From Zobellia galactanivorans (lineage in GTDB: Bacteria; Bacteroidota; Bacteroidia; Flavobacteriales; Flavobacteriaceae), in NCBI RefSeq assembly GCF_000973105.1, contig NC_015844.1, forward strand, positions 4,832,501 to 4,896,500: a DNA stretch of 64,000 bases. The letters run 5' to 3'. Position numbers and translations under genes: made by a program. Below, piece by piece: positions 52,341-62,054 of this stretch. The notes under the pieces were generated by a model. That model had not been told where the DNA came from. It saw only the letters and a program-made list of their open reading frames with translations, and did not search any database. Position 1 is the first letter of the stretch, and each line of letters starts with the position of its first letter.

Positions 52341-54581
52341 TTATAATGTTATGGTAAAAGTAGAGCCTTCGTTGACTTTACTCGATACTGCTATTTTTCC
52401 GCCCATGGCTTCTACCTGGGTCTTGGTCATAAATAAACCGATGCCTTTTGCCTCGGGGTGATTATGAAAAACTTTGTTCAATCCGAACATTTTATGGCCG
52501 TGCCTGTTCAAATCGACCCCTAAACCGTTGTCCTGGAAGCGCAACAGCACTCTTCCGCTTCGAACCTCTGAACTCACCTCTATCACGGGCATACGCTCTG
52601 ACGACCTATATTTTAAACCGTTTCCTATTAGATTTTGAAAAATGCTCTCTAAATAGATTTTATTGTAGTGAACAGAATCAATCTCTGAAAAATCACCTTT
52701 AATAACTGCCTTGGTCCTGCTGATTTCGGCAGTAAAAATCTCTTCTGTTTTTAGTAAGGTTTCACTAAGGGAAACCTCACTTCTCTCAATTGACGTATGG
52801 TTTTTTACCGACAAGGCCTCTACCAAGGTATTAAGCGTCAAGGTAAGGTGTCCGATGACGATTTCAAATTTTCCGAACAACTCTTTGCGCTCTTCCTCAT
52901 TGTCCATCAATTTATAGATTTCCAAAAGTGAGTTCAAATTACTTACCGGAGCCCGCAGGTTGTGAGAGGTAATCTGCGTAAAGTCCGCCAGTTGATGGTT
53001 TTGTGCGGTCAGCTCCTTGGTAAGGATTTCCAGATCTTCCTTGGCCTTTAAAATTTTCCGTTCGGCCATTTTTTGGGCGGTCGTGTCGCGTATGGACATA
53101 GATATAAGCAATCCCTCTTCTATATGTAAAGGTCCAAGTGTTATGTTTACCGGAATTTCCCTTCCCGATTTATGGATCATATAAAAGTCTTCCCCAATAT
53201 CGATTTTCTGAATTTTGGGGTTGGCCAGAAATTTTTCGCGGTGCGGTGCCCTCTTTTCTTCAAACCTTGCAGGTATGAGAACCTCGACCGATTTTTCGAC
53301 TAACTCTTCGGGAGTGTAGCCGAACAGGCTTTCGGCCTGTTTATTGACCATTTGTATAATCCCTTCTTTATCTATAATAATCGTAGCGCTCGGGGCAGAT
53401 TCGACCAATCCTTTAAACTTGATCTCTTGCATCTGTTGCTCGGTCACATCTTGGCAAGTTCCGATAAGCTTAATTATTGCATCTTGTTCGTTCACAACGA
53501 CCTCACCCAATAACAAGATCCATTTTAAGGTGCCATCGTTTAAAACAATGCGGTGTATGATTTTCTCAAAGTGTTTCTCTTCAATGGCCTTGCCGAAGTG
53601 GGCCGAAACTTTGGCTTGGTCTTCGACATGTACGTAGCTGTAATAGGTATTGAACTCCAGTTTTGTATTTTCCTCTTGCTTAAATAGATAATAGAGGTTG
53701 GAGGACCAGAAAACTTCATCCGTGATAATGTTCCATTCCCAGTGCCCCAATAATGCCTTTTGTTCCGCGAAAATTAAGAGTTCGTTCTTTTTAAGCAATT
53801 CCTCTTCAATTTCCTTATAATCGGAAATGTCTTGTGAGATCCCCAAGACATTGATTATTTCACCCTCTTCATCTACATATATATCTCCCGACACCTGAAT
53901 GGTTCGCATGCTACCATCTTCCAGTATCATTCTGTGGGTGAAACTTTGGAACTCCTTATTTTTGATACAGTTGGTCAATAGTGCATCAACATAGGTTCGG
54001 TCATCGGGATGGATATTATCTAAAACAGAACTCATTGATACGGGAACATCGGGTTCAAAACCGATTATACGGCTCATATTTTCGGAACAGCTGAACGTAT
54101 TTGTTCTAAAATCCCAATTCCAATGGCCCAATCTCGCTTTTCTTTGTGCGAGGTTCAATAATTTATTATGCTGAAAAAGGTTGTTTTCGGTTTGTTTTCT
54201 TGTGGTGATGTCTTGAATGATTCCTAAAACCTCAATGCATTTGCCATTTTCCGGTTTACGGGTGGCAATAACGTGTAGCCATCTCGGGTTCCCCTTTGGG
54301 GTTGTAAATTCTAGTTCATGGTCAAAAGGCGTACCTGAATGTATGAGTTCCCTTAACCCTTCTTCTATTTGGAGTCCCGTAGTGTCAGGCCGGTCCATTG
54401 GAGGCTTTATCCCTCTTTTTAAGACAGTGTCATGGGGAATCTGTAGTATATCGCAAGTAATGTCGTCAAGCGTATACTCACCGGTAACCACATTCAATTT
54501 CCACGTACCCATCCTCAACCTTTCATGAATGGAATTCATGGTGTCGGAATCGATACTGTTTTTATGATTATTCACACCCAT
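52341..54581 (-). CDS. Multi-PAS histidine kinase, copy 1 (four PAS domains)
   Basis: 746 residues without a membrane segment, so cytoplasmic. Four PAS/PAC units can be counted (about 15-130, 145-255, 268-385 and 388-505), each ending in a IQDITTRKQ- or TCQDVTEQQ-like PAC turn. A coiled linker leads to the dimerisation helix with the phospho-His in QITSHNLRAPVSNL (about 547) and a HATPase_c domain with NLIGNGLKYRS, DNGLGVDL and GIGLFMTKTQVE. The HisKA segment SHNLRAP is a variant of SHDLRTP. The 14-bp gap to the receiver gene means they are co-transcribed. The signal is unknown. Confidence 0.92.
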   Translation of the reverse strand: MGVNNHKNSIDSDTMNSIHERLRMGTWKLNVVTGEYTLDDITCDILQIPHDTVLKRGIKPPMDRPDTTGLQIEEGLRELIHSGTPFDHELEFTTPKGNPRWLHVIATRKPENGKCIEVLGIIQDITTRKQTENNLFQHNKLLNLAQRKARLGHWNWDFRTNTFSCSENMSRIIGFEPDVPVSMSSVLDNIHPDDRTYVDALLTNCIKNKEFQSFTHRMILEDGSMRTIQVSGDIYVDEEGEIINVLGISQDISDYKEIEEELLKKNELLIFAEQKALLGHWEWNIITDEVFWSSNLYYLFKQEENTKLEFNTYYSYVHVEDQAKVSAHFGKAIEEKHFEKIIHRIVLNDGTLKWILLLGEVVVNEQDAIIKLIGTCQDVTEQQMQEIKFKGLVESAPSATIIIDKEGIIQMVNKQAESLFGYTPEELVEKSVEVLIPARFEEKRAPHREKFLANPKIQKIDIGEDFYMIHKSGREIPVNITLGPLHIEEGLLISMSIRDTTAQKMAERKILKAKEDLEILTKELTAQNHQLADFTQITSHNLRAPVSNLNSLLEIYKLMDNEEERKELFGKFEIVIGHLTLTLNTLVEALSVKNHTSIERSEVSLSETLLKTEEIFTAEISRTKAVIKGDFSEIDSVHYNKIYLESIFQNLIGNGLKYRSSERMPVIEVSSEVRSGRVLLRFQDNGLGVDLNRHGHKMFGLNKVFHNHPEAKGIGLFMTKTQVEAMGGKIAVSSKVNEGSTFTITL

Positions 54582-54702
54582 TTAGTACAAACTTGAAACT
54601 ATTATTTAACATAAAAACCTAATGAATATTATAAATTTTGAGATAATTGATGAAAAAAAATAATGGGTCGACAATAGTGACCGACATTTAAATTCAAGGA
54701 TT

Positions 54703-55101
54703 TTAACCCGCGTTCATAATAGTTTTAAGCCTATCACTATCCAATGGCTTGGAAATATAGTCGACTACCATAGGATAGGCCCTGGCCCTTTCAATATCTT
54801 CTGGGTCCACCGAGGAAGAAACCATATAGATTTCTATCGATTTGCCTATTTTGGGGACAAGGGGCCGATAGCCTTCAAGAAACTGAAATCCATCCATAAT
54901 AGGCATGTCGATATCCAAAAAGATAAAATCGGGCAATACGGCAGGCTTATCCAGGTTTTCCGTTATAAAGGCCAAAGCGTCTTCACCATTTGAGAAAACC
55001 GAGCTTTTATGTTCCTTCCCTAAAAACTTAACGGATTGAATGGTGGTAAAACGATAAATCTCGTCGTCATCGATAATACACAGATGAAAAGATGGTTCCA
55101 T
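54703..55101 (-). CDS. Single-domain response regulator (copy 2)
   Basis: 132 residues, the same length as copy 1. It keeps IIDDDEIYRF, the phospho-Asp in FLDIDMPIMDGF, the SSSVDPED stretch and Lys in YISKPLDSD. It begins 6 bp after the copy 2 kinase stop. Differences from copy 1 lie mainly at the C-terminus and in the middle helix (KPAVLPDF). It has no DNA-binding domain and must act on another protein. Confidence 0.92.
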   Translation of the reverse strand: MEPSFHLCIIDDDEIYRFTTIQSVKFLGKEHKSSVFSNGEDALAFITENLDKPAVLPDFIFLDIDMPIMDGFQFLEGYRPLVPKIGKSIEIYMVSSSVDPEDIERARAYPMVVDYISKPLDSDRLKTIMNAG

Positions 55102-55107
55102 ATGATA

Positions 55108-57729
55108 TTATTTAAAGGATATGATAAAAGTAGAGCCTTCGTCGACCTTACTTGATACTGATATTTTACCTCCCATAGCTTCGACCTGGGTCTTGGTCAT
55201 AAAAAGCCCTATACCCTTTGCTTCCGGATGGTTGTGAAAAACCTTGTTCAATCCGAATATTTTGTCCCCATGCCTTTCTAGGTCAATCCCTAGCCCGTTA
55301 TCCTTAAATTTCAACAGAACTTTACCGTTATGTATTTCGGAGCTGACCTCTATCTGGGGAATACGTTCCGGCGATTTATATTTTAAAGCATTCCCGATTA
55401 AATTTTGAAAAATGCTCTCTAAATATATTTTATGATATTGAATGGAATCTACTTTTGAAAAATCACTTTTAATAATGGCCTTGGTCCTAATGATTTCCGC
55501 CGTAAGGATTTCCTCGGTTTTCTTAAAGGTTTCACTAAAGGAAACTGCATGGCATTCCACCGAGGTATTACTTTTAGTCGACAGTGCGTTAATCAGTGTA
55601 TTCAACGTCAGTGTGAGATGGGCTATAACCGTTTCGAATTTTTCGAAAAGCTCTTTACGCTCTTCTTCATCGTCCATCATCTTATAAATGTCTAAAAGCG
55701 AATTTAAATTGCTTACCGGTGCGCGTAGGTTGTGCGAGGTAATTTGGGTGAAATCGGCCAATTGAAGGTTTTGTGCAGTAAGCTCCCGCGTCAAGACTTC
55801 CAAGTCTTCCTTGGCCTTTAAGATTTTACGTTCAGCCAGTTTCTCGGTAGTGATATCCCGTACGGCCATAGATATCAATAATCCCTTATCGATTTCCAAA
55901 AGGCCTAGGGTAACCTTTACCGGGATTTCTTTTCCCGATTTGTGCTTCATAAAGAAGTCCTCTCCCAAATCCATCTCTTGAACTACCGGATTCTCAAAAA
56001 ACTTCTTTTTTTGTGGAATGCGCATTTCTTCAAACCTAGAAGGCACAAGAATCTCAAAGTTTTTCCCTATTAACTCTTCTGGGGTATAACCGAATAAAAG
56101 TTCCGCTTGCTTATTGATCATTTGTATGCTATCGCCTTCGCCCACTATAAGTGTTGCATTGGGGGCCGACTCCAATAAGCCCCTGAACTTTATTTCTTCT
56201 GAACGTTGTTCACTTACATCTTGTAACGTGCCCAACATTTCGATGATATTATCGGAATCGTCGAGGTTTACGGTTGCCAATAGCTCTACAACCTTAATCG
56301 TTCCGTTATTCAATACAATCCGGTGTATTACACTTTCAAAGTTCTTGTTCTCTGCAAGGGAATTTATTTTAGTGGTTACCATTTCCTTATCATCTGGGTG
56401 AACATGGCCAAAGTAAGTGTCGAAATGAACTTCACTGTTTTCTTCAATTTCAAAAATGCGATATAGATTGGTCGACCATTTTATGATATTGGTGGTCATA
56501 TTCCATTGCCAATTACCGATTTTTGAAATTTGCTCGGCAAATCCTAAGAGTTGGTTCTTACTAAGAAGTTCATTTTCAGATTTCTTTTGTTCGGTAACGT
56601 CTTGGGAAACCCCCAAAATATTTAAAATTTCATCATTCAGGTCCGTGTTGACCTTCCCATACACCTTAACGTATCGAATCTCGTCGTTTAGAACTATGCG
56701 ATGGCTAAAACCATTAAAAGTCTTGGTCTTCACAACTTTGTTCAAACAGGAACGAACGTAGTCTATATCATTCGGGTGTACATCCTTAATAAGGTCCTTT
56801 ATCGGAAAAGTAGTATTTTCCTCGATTCTTAAAAGGCGCGACATATTTTCCGAACAGTTTACGGAATCAGTCTTAGGGTCCCATTGCCAATACCCGAATT
56901 TGGCCCTTTGTTGGGCCACAATAAATAGTTGGTTCTTTTTAATTAGTTCATTTTCAAACTGCTTTCGGGTCGTAATATCTTGGGAACTACATATAAAACT
57001 CACCAACTTACCGGAATCATCGAGAACGGGTTTCCCCAAAACTTCAATTGTCCGTTCAGAGCCATCATCTAAGAGAAATCGGTGAAACAAAGGGTCAAAA
57101 GACTTGGTCTTTACGGCTTTTTCCAAGTGATTACGTACTAATTCAAGGTCTTCGGGGTGGACCCCATTGATTAATTCTTCGATAGTAACAACAGTGCCGT
57201 ATGCGACCCCGATTATACGAGCAATGTTTTTTGAACAACTAACTAAATCGGTTTTTAAGTCCCATTTCCAATGCCCTAAAGCGGCTTTGTTCTCCGTAAA
57301 GTTCAAAAGTTCGTTCTTCTGGGTCAATTCTGTCTCGAACTCTTTTCTATCCGTGATGTCTTGCATCATTCCGGACACTTTTATATTTCTATTGGTATCA
57401 TAGCTTATTTTCCCTATCAATAGAAGCCAAATATGATTCCCATCGGGGAGCTCCAATTCCACTTCATGATGGAACGGTTTTTTTCTCTTTGCCGTTGTGG
57501 CAATGAGATTGCTTACAACCGCCCATTCATCTTTATTCTGACAATAGGTTTCCGTTTCTTGGTCTTCTAAGGCAGCGCCATAGGGCAACTGCAGAATATC
57601 ATACGATACCTTGTCTAGTCGATAGCTTTCTAAATCGACATCGAACTCCCAATAACCTATTCTGGCAATTACGTTTAAATCAGCGATTCTATCGTCTATA
57701 TTTTCTATGGGGCGATCTTTAATACACAT
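55108..57729 (-). CDS. Multi-PAS histidine kinase, copy 2 (five PAS domains)
   Basis: 873 residues from the ATG at 57729; a TTG one codon earlier is possible. Five PAS units are visible (about 15-130, 143-255, 268-382, 393-510 and 513-635), so it has one more than copy 1. The last PAS and everything after it are very similar to copy 1 (the region NGLGIDLERHGDKIFGLNKVFHNHP differs by few residues). The phospho-His is in SHNLRAPVSNL, the N box in NLIGNALKYKS. It is cytoplasmic. A duplication followed by gain or loss of one PAS unit is the simplest history. The 6-bp gap couples it to its receiver. Confidence 0.92.
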   Translation of the reverse strand: MCIKDRPIENIDDRIADLNVIARIGYWEFDVDLESYRLDKVSYDILQLPYGAALEDQETETYCQNKDEWAVVSNLIATTAKRKKPFHHEVELELPDGNHIWLLLIGKISYDTNRNIKVSGMMQDITDRKEFETELTQKNELLNFTENKAALGHWKWDLKTDLVSCSKNIARIIGVAYGTVVTIEELINGVHPEDLELVRNHLEKAVKTKSFDPLFHRFLLDDGSERTIEVLGKPVLDDSGKLVSFICSSQDITTRKQFENELIKKNQLFIVAQQRAKFGYWQWDPKTDSVNCSENMSRLLRIEENTTFPIKDLIKDVHPNDIDYVRSCLNKVVKTKTFNGFSHRIVLNDEIRYVKVYGKVNTDLNDEILNILGVSQDVTEQKKSENELLSKNQLLGFAEQISKIGNWQWNMTTNIIKWSTNLYRIFEIEENSEVHFDTYFGHVHPDDKEMVTTKINSLAENKNFESVIHRIVLNNGTIKVVELLATVNLDDSDNIIEMLGTLQDVSEQRSEEIKFRGLLESAPNATLIVGEGDSIQMINKQAELLFGYTPEELIGKNFEILVPSRFEEMRIPQKKKFFENPVVQEMDLGEDFFMKHKSGKEIPVKVTLGLLEIDKGLLISMAVRDITTEKLAERKILKAKEDLEVLTRELTAQNLQLADFTQITSHNLRAPVSNLNSLLDIYKMMDDEEERKELFEKFETVIAHLTLTLNTLINALSTKSNTSVECHAVSFSETFKKTEEILTAEIIRTKAIIKSDFSKVDSIQYHKIYLESIFQNLIGNALKYKSPERIPQIEVSSEIHNGKVLLKFKDNGLGIDLERHGDKIFGLNKVFHNHPEAKGIGLFMTKTQVEAMGGKISVSSKVDEGSTFIISFK

Positions 57730-57732
57730 CAA

Positions 57733-58076
57733 AAAGAATTTTATACCTAATTAACAAGAATAAGACCGCTGTCGAGTACAGAAAATCTTAAGTATGGGGA
57801 AATACAAATCAATGGTTTATACGCTATGCATTACTACGAAAATAAATCAATTTAGCCTAATTCATTGTAAATTAAGGGATTTATTCTATCGAAACACAAA
57901 AAAACGATTAATGGTGCGTCTGTTTTGACATTATATGTTTTAATCGGACGAATGGAAGCCCTTTGTTAAAAAACAAGCGTATTCACCCTTTCATTTTTCC
58001 TTATTTTTAATAACTACAAACCTCAGTTATGCCGTATTGTTTTTTTCAAATTGCTTTACTTTGCAATGTTTAAATT
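57733..58076. other. Intergenic region between the PAS kinase and menB genes
   Basis: 344 bp between divergent genes with no open frame of interest. A possible menB -7 box, TACTTTG (about 58058-58064), lacks one T of the consensus; T-rich sequence precedes it. Confidence 0.5.
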
Positions 58077-58925
58077 ATGACCATGCAAAAACCGGACTGG
58101 AAAACAGCAATAGAATTCGAAGATATCACCTATAAAAAGTGTAACGGCGTAGCCCGAATAGCCTTCAACCGCCCAAATGTTCGCAATGCGTTCAGGCCAA
58201 AGACGACAAGTGAACTGTACAAAGCCTTTTATGATGCCCAGGAAGACACCTCTATCGGGGTCGTCTTGTTATCGGCCGAAGGACCTTCTACCAAAGATGG
58301 CGTTTATTCGTTCTGTAGCGGAGGCGACCAAAGGGCTAGGGGGGAGCAAGGTTATGTCGGGGAAGACGGTATGCACCGTTTGAACATTCTTGAGGTACAG
58401 CGCCAGATACGTTTTATGCCCAAAGCAGTGATTGCCGTAGTGCCCGGTTGGGCCGTGGGTGGGGGGCACAGCCTCCATGTCGTGTGCGATTTGACCTTGG
58501 CCAGTAAGGAGCATGCCATTTTTAAACAGACCGATGCCGATGTTACCAGTTTTGACGGAGGCTACGGTTCGGCCTACCTTGCCAAAATGGTGGGGCAAAA
58601 AAAGGCCCGTGAAATCTTTTTCCTAGGCCGCAACTACTCCGCCCAAGAAGCCTACGAAATGGGAATGGTCAACGCCGTAATCCCTCATGATGAATTAGAG
58701 GATACCGCTTATCAATGGGCCCAAGAGATTCTTGAAAAGTCGCCCACTTCCATAAAAATGCTAAAATTCGCCATGAACCTTACGGATGACGGTATGGTAG
58801 GGCAGCAAGTGTTTGCCGGTGAGGCTACACGTCTGGCCTACGGAACCGAAGAAGCCAAGGAAGGTAGAAACGCCTTTCTCGAAAAACGCAAGCCCAATTT
58901 CGGAAAGAACAAGTATATTCCTTGA
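58077..58925 (+). CDS. menB: 1,4-dihydroxy-2-naphthoyl-CoA synthase
   Basis: 282 residues, the normal length. The crotonase-fold signatures are RIAFNRPNVRNAFRPKT near residue 26, the oxyanion-hole region YSFCSGGDQRARG, and AVVPGWAVGGGHSLHVVCDLT. TDADVTSFDGGYGSAYLAKMVG carries the catalytic Asp/Tyr region of MenB. It cyclises o-succinylbenzoyl-CoA in menaquinone synthesis. Both ATG codons at 58077 and 58083 are possible; the first is listed. It stands alone, with other men genes presumably elsewhere. Confidence 0.96.
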   Translation: MTMQKPDWKTAIEFEDITYKKCNGVARIAFNRPNVRNAFRPKTTSELYKAFYDAQEDTSIGVVLLSAEGPSTKDGVYSFCSGGDQRARGEQGYVGEDGMHRLNILEVQRQIRFMPKAVIAVVPGWAVGGGHSLHVVCDLTLASKEHAIFKQTDADVTSFDGGYGSAYLAKMVGQKKAREIFFLGRNYSAQEAYEMGMVNAVIPHDELEDTAYQWAQEILEKSPTSIKMLKFAMNLTDDGMVGQQVFAGEATRLAYGTEEAKEGRNAFLEKRKPNFGKNKYIP

Positions 58926-58992
58926 TCGCAAAAAACAGAAAGAACGGTCGTTATTCACGGCCAAACCATTTTCTCGAACGATATAAAACCAG

Positions 58993-59024
58993 AAAGAGCC
59001 CATCCTAGAAGGAAAAGGCTCTTT
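58993..59024 (+). terminator. Probable terminator after menB
   Basis: AAAGAGCC pairs with GGCTCTTT (8 bp), with an inner TCCT/AGGA stem. There is no T-run after the stem, so confidence is moderate. Confidence 0.45.
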
Positions 59025-59206
59025 CGTCGAGAACACTATATGAAAATGAAAAAATTTACTTTCGTTTTTATTACACTGTAAACATACACTGAAGCCTTAT
59101 CACATCGAAACTATTGTTGCGAGGCAAGGCAAAATTGTTGTGTAACTCTTACAAAAAGATATTTAAGTTTTTTCGTACGGGTTTCGTACGTCTAGAATGG
59201 GCAATA

Positions 59207-60535
59207 TTATTGAAAGGAGGCCAAGATGTTTTTCAAAAAGAGATTGATATCAAAATCGGGTTCTTCGGCAAGGCCGGTGCGAACCACTACCAGATCTTTT
59301 GAGGGAATAATAAATACCCGCTGCCCTTGGTAGCCATTGGCAGAGTAGAGGTCCCTGGGTACATCTGGATATTTTCCATTGGCATTAAGCCAAAAATGCC
59401 CTCCGTAGGTGCCATCGGAATGTAAAGTTGGCGTGGATACATAATCGACCCAGGAAGAATCAAAAAGCTGCTCGCCGTTCCAATTCCCCTTGTTCAAATA
59501 TAGTAGTCCGAATTTGGCCCAATCACGGGTGGTGGCCCAAGCATATGAAGATCCTACAAAATTGCCTTTCATATCGGTTTCAATCAACATACTGCTCATT
59601 CCAATCTTATCGATAAGTGCTTCGTATGGAAAATTGATATACTCTTGATGGGTCTTAAACCGTTTTCTTAAAATGCCCGACAAAAGGTTGGAAGTTCCCG
59701 AAGAATAATTCCATATTTCCGTAGGTGCGGCAATGGCTTCCTTTTCGCCTTGTGCCTTGGTCATATCGGCATCCATAAATAGCATACGGGTTACATCTGA
59801 AATAGAGGTGTAATCTTCTTCCCAAGCAAGTCCGCTTTGCATACGCAACAGATGGTTCAGGGTAATATTTTTTCTTTCATCCTTTTCCCATCCGTCCAAA
59901 AGTACGGCCTGGTCCAAGTCTATTTTTCCTTGGTATTCGAGAATACCGTATAGGGTTGCAAGTACACTTTTGGTCATACTCCAGCCTAAAATTGGCGTAT
60001 CCTTGGTAAAGCCTTCCAAATACTTCTCACCGACGATATGGTTTTTATAGGCCACGAGCACCGTTCTGGTCTTTTTCTCCTCGTTATCACTAAAGGCCCA
60101 ATCTATGGCTTTTTGCAAACGGTCATAATCTATATGGGTAAAAACCGTGTCTTTGGCTTCCTTGTCCCCATAGGGAAAAAACAGATCGGACTTCGGTTCT
60201 GCCCGTACCGGAACGGGAATTTCGAAATTGGGGTCATAATTTTCATTGATCAAAGTACAGCCCAGTCCTTCATGGCACACGGCTTTACGCTCCATGAGTC
60301 CGAATACCGAAGCGGAAGCACTCTCTCCGTCGGTCTCCACGTCGGCCAAGTTTATCAAAGGCACATCGTTATCGTTCAATTCTACCGATTGGGCCCCACG
60401 CTCGGTCAAAAAGACCGTAGAAGCCATGTTTTTAGCGGCATAGCCGGAAATAAAATTGAGTTTGGGAAAATTAAAGTATACGGCCACGGCAAGAATAACA
60501 AATAAAATTAGAAGGATACGTTTGAAGGTTTTCAT
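59207..60535 (-). CDS. Serine hydrolase of the beta-lactamase (class C)/PBP fold
   Basis: 442 residues from the ATG at 60535, which puts a signal anchor (FKRILLILFVILAVAVYFNF) at the N-terminus. The SxxK motif is in GWSMTKSVLATL (about 200) and the YxN-type motif in IWNYSSGTSNLLSG (YSS). A HxG-like element is in TYGGHFWLNA. FVGSSYAWATTRDWAKFG is common in the PF00144 family. It is probably an esterase or peptidase of the periplasm rather than an antibiotic-destroying enzyme, but the substrate cannot be read. It is divergent from the dehydrogenase gene at 60633. Confidence 0.88.
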   Translation of the reverse strand: MKTFKRILLILFVILAVAVYFNFPKLNFISGYAAKNMASTVFLTERGAQSVELNDNDVPLINLADVETDGESASASVFGLMERKAVCHEGLGCTLINENYDPNFEIPVPVRAEPKSDLFFPYGDKEAKDTVFTHIDYDRLQKAIDWAFSDNEEKKTRTVLVAYKNHIVGEKYLEGFTKDTPILGWSMTKSVLATLYGILEYQGKIDLDQAVLLDGWEKDERKNITLNHLLRMQSGLAWEEDYTSISDVTRMLFMDADMTKAQGEKEAIAAPTEIWNYSSGTSNLLSGILRKRFKTHQEYINFPYEALIDKIGMSSMLIETDMKGNFVGSSYAWATTRDWAKFGLLYLNKGNWNGEQLFDSSWVDYVSTPTLHSDGTYGGHFWLNANGKYPDVPRDLYSANGYQGQRVFIIPSKDLVVVRTGLAEEPDFDINLFLKNILASFQ

Positions 60536-60632
60536 GGGTTCTCGGGAATTTTGAAATAAAAAATGCACCAGAAAAAATGTAAAAGTAAATGAATTTGTAC
60601 AACCGTCTATTAGATTTTATAAATTGCCTACC

Positions 60633-61592
60633 ATGAAAATACTTGTACCTCTGAATATACCCGATACCGGAATCGATTTATTAAAAAAGGAAGGCCTGAA
60701 AGTGACCAAATGGACCAAAGACCTGCCGATGACCAAAGAAGATCTTTATAAAGCCGCAGCGCAACACGATGCCCTTTTAAGCACGAGCAATTACGAACTG
60801 GATGCCGAATTCTTAAATGCGAACAAGCATCTTAAAATCATTTCCCAATATGCAGCGGGCTACGACAACATCGATATTGTAGCGGCGAAACGCTTGGGTA
60901 TTCCCATTGCCAATGCGCCAAACTCCATGACCGATGCCACGGCCGATATAGCCTTTGCCCTTGTCTTGGCCGTATCGAGAAAGATGTTCTATATGCACAA
61001 GACCATAGCCAAAGACGAATGGCGGCATTTTAGGCCCCAAGCCCATTTGGGAATAGAACTAAAAAACAAAACGGTCGGGGTTTTCGGGCTGGGAAGGATA
61101 GGACTCGAATTTGCCCGCCGTTGTAAGGGCGCCTACGGAATGAAAGTACTTTACTGTAATCGTTCGACCAATAAGGAAGCCGAGGAAGAACTACAGGCCC
61201 AAAAAGTTTCCTTTAACGACCTTTTGGAGCAAAGCGATATCATTTCCGCACACTGTGCGCTTACGCCTGACACAAAGCACAAGTTTGATGCCGGCGCATT
61301 TAAAAAAATGAAATCGTCCGCTATTTTCGTAAACACCGCAAGAGGCCAGGTACATAATGAAGCAGATTTGATAGCGGCTTTGGAACAGGGCGAAATATGG
61401 GGAGCGGGACTCGATGTTACCGACCCCGAACCCATGAAGGCCGATAACCCGCTGCTCTCAATGGAACAGGTTGCGGTAACCCCGCACATAGGTTCGGCCA
61501 CCCTAGAGGCACGGCGTCAAATGTCGGTTTTTGCCGCCCGTAATATTATTGCCTTTTACAAAGGAGAACCGATCCCGTATCCTGTATCTTGA
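60633..61592 (+). CDS. D-2-hydroxyacid dehydrogenase (glycerate/glyoxylate reductase type)
   Basis: 319 residues from the ATG at 60633. The NAD fold begins VGVFGLGRIGLEFARRC (about 145). The catalytic set is Arg in VNTARGQVHNEADL, Glu in GLDVTDPEPM, and His in VTPHIGSATLEAR. The sequence is closest to D-glycerate or glyoxylate reductases rather than SerA, because the ACT domain is absent. It differs from the GhrA-like enzyme at 47966. The 3D-domain gene follows 33 bp later, so the dehydrogenase may be co-transcribed with it. Confidence 0.88.
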   Translation: MKILVPLNIPDTGIDLLKKEGLKVTKWTKDLPMTKEDLYKAAAQHDALLSTSNYELDAEFLNANKHLKIISQYAAGYDNIDIVAAKRLGIPIANAPNSMTDATADIAFALVLAVSRKMFYMHKTIAKDEWRHFRPQAHLGIELKNKTVGVFGLGRIGLEFARRCKGAYGMKVLYCNRSTNKEAEEELQAQKVSFNDLLEQSDIISAHCALTPDTKHKFDAGAFKKMKSSAIFVNTARGQVHNEADLIAALEQGEIWGAGLDVTDPEPMKADNPLLSMEQVAVTPHIGSATLEARRQMSVFAARNIIAFYKGEPIPYPVS

Positions 61593-61625
61593 AAATTATG
61601 TAGCTTTAAGGGAAAGCTTAGGGCT

Positions 61626-62054
61626 ATGGACAAAAAGACCATCTTACTTTTATTGTTCTGCTATTTGTGCCTTTCTTGTGCTGAAAAAGACAAGGATGGG
61701 GATGATGGTTGCATCTGGAAAACCAAGGTAGTGAACGTCTCGGCCTACAATTCCGTTCATTGGCAAACGGACGAAGAGCCAAGCGTAGCTGCTTGGGGCG
61801 ACACCTTGCTCCCCGGTATGAAGGCAATAGCGGTTTCACGAGACCTCTTAGACCTGGGATTGGAACAAGGGAGCCACGTGAAAATACAAGGCCTCGATGG
61901 GTTTTATACCGTAATGGACAAGATGCACAGCCGTTGGAAAAACAAAATCGATATTTATATGGGTACGGATATTGCGAAAGCAAGAAAATGGGGCAGAAAA
62001 AAATTAAAGATCAAATACCGTGTCAAACGCGAAACCAACACCGATAACGAATGA
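61626..62054 (+). CDS. Lipoprotein with a 3D (Asp-Asp-Asp) domain
   Basis: 142 residues. The lipoprotein signal ends LSC (Cys at about 18). The 3D domain (about 35-125) shows VVNVSAYNSVHWQTD, AWGDTLLPGMKAIAVSRD and the marker GFYTVMDKMHSRWKNKIDIYMG, with its Asp residues. By family knowledge the 3D fold is shared with the MltA lytic transglycosylase and other peptidoglycan-acting or binding proteins. It overlaps the amidase gene by 4 bp, which supports a role in the cell wall. Confidence 0.85.
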   Translation: MDKKTILLLLFCYLCLSCAEKDKDGDDGCIWKTKVVNVSAYNSVHWQTDEEPSVAAWGDTLLPGMKAIAVSRDLLDLGLEQGSHVKIQGLDGFYTVMDKMHSRWKNKIDIYMGTDIAKARKWGRKKLKIKYRVKRETNTDNE

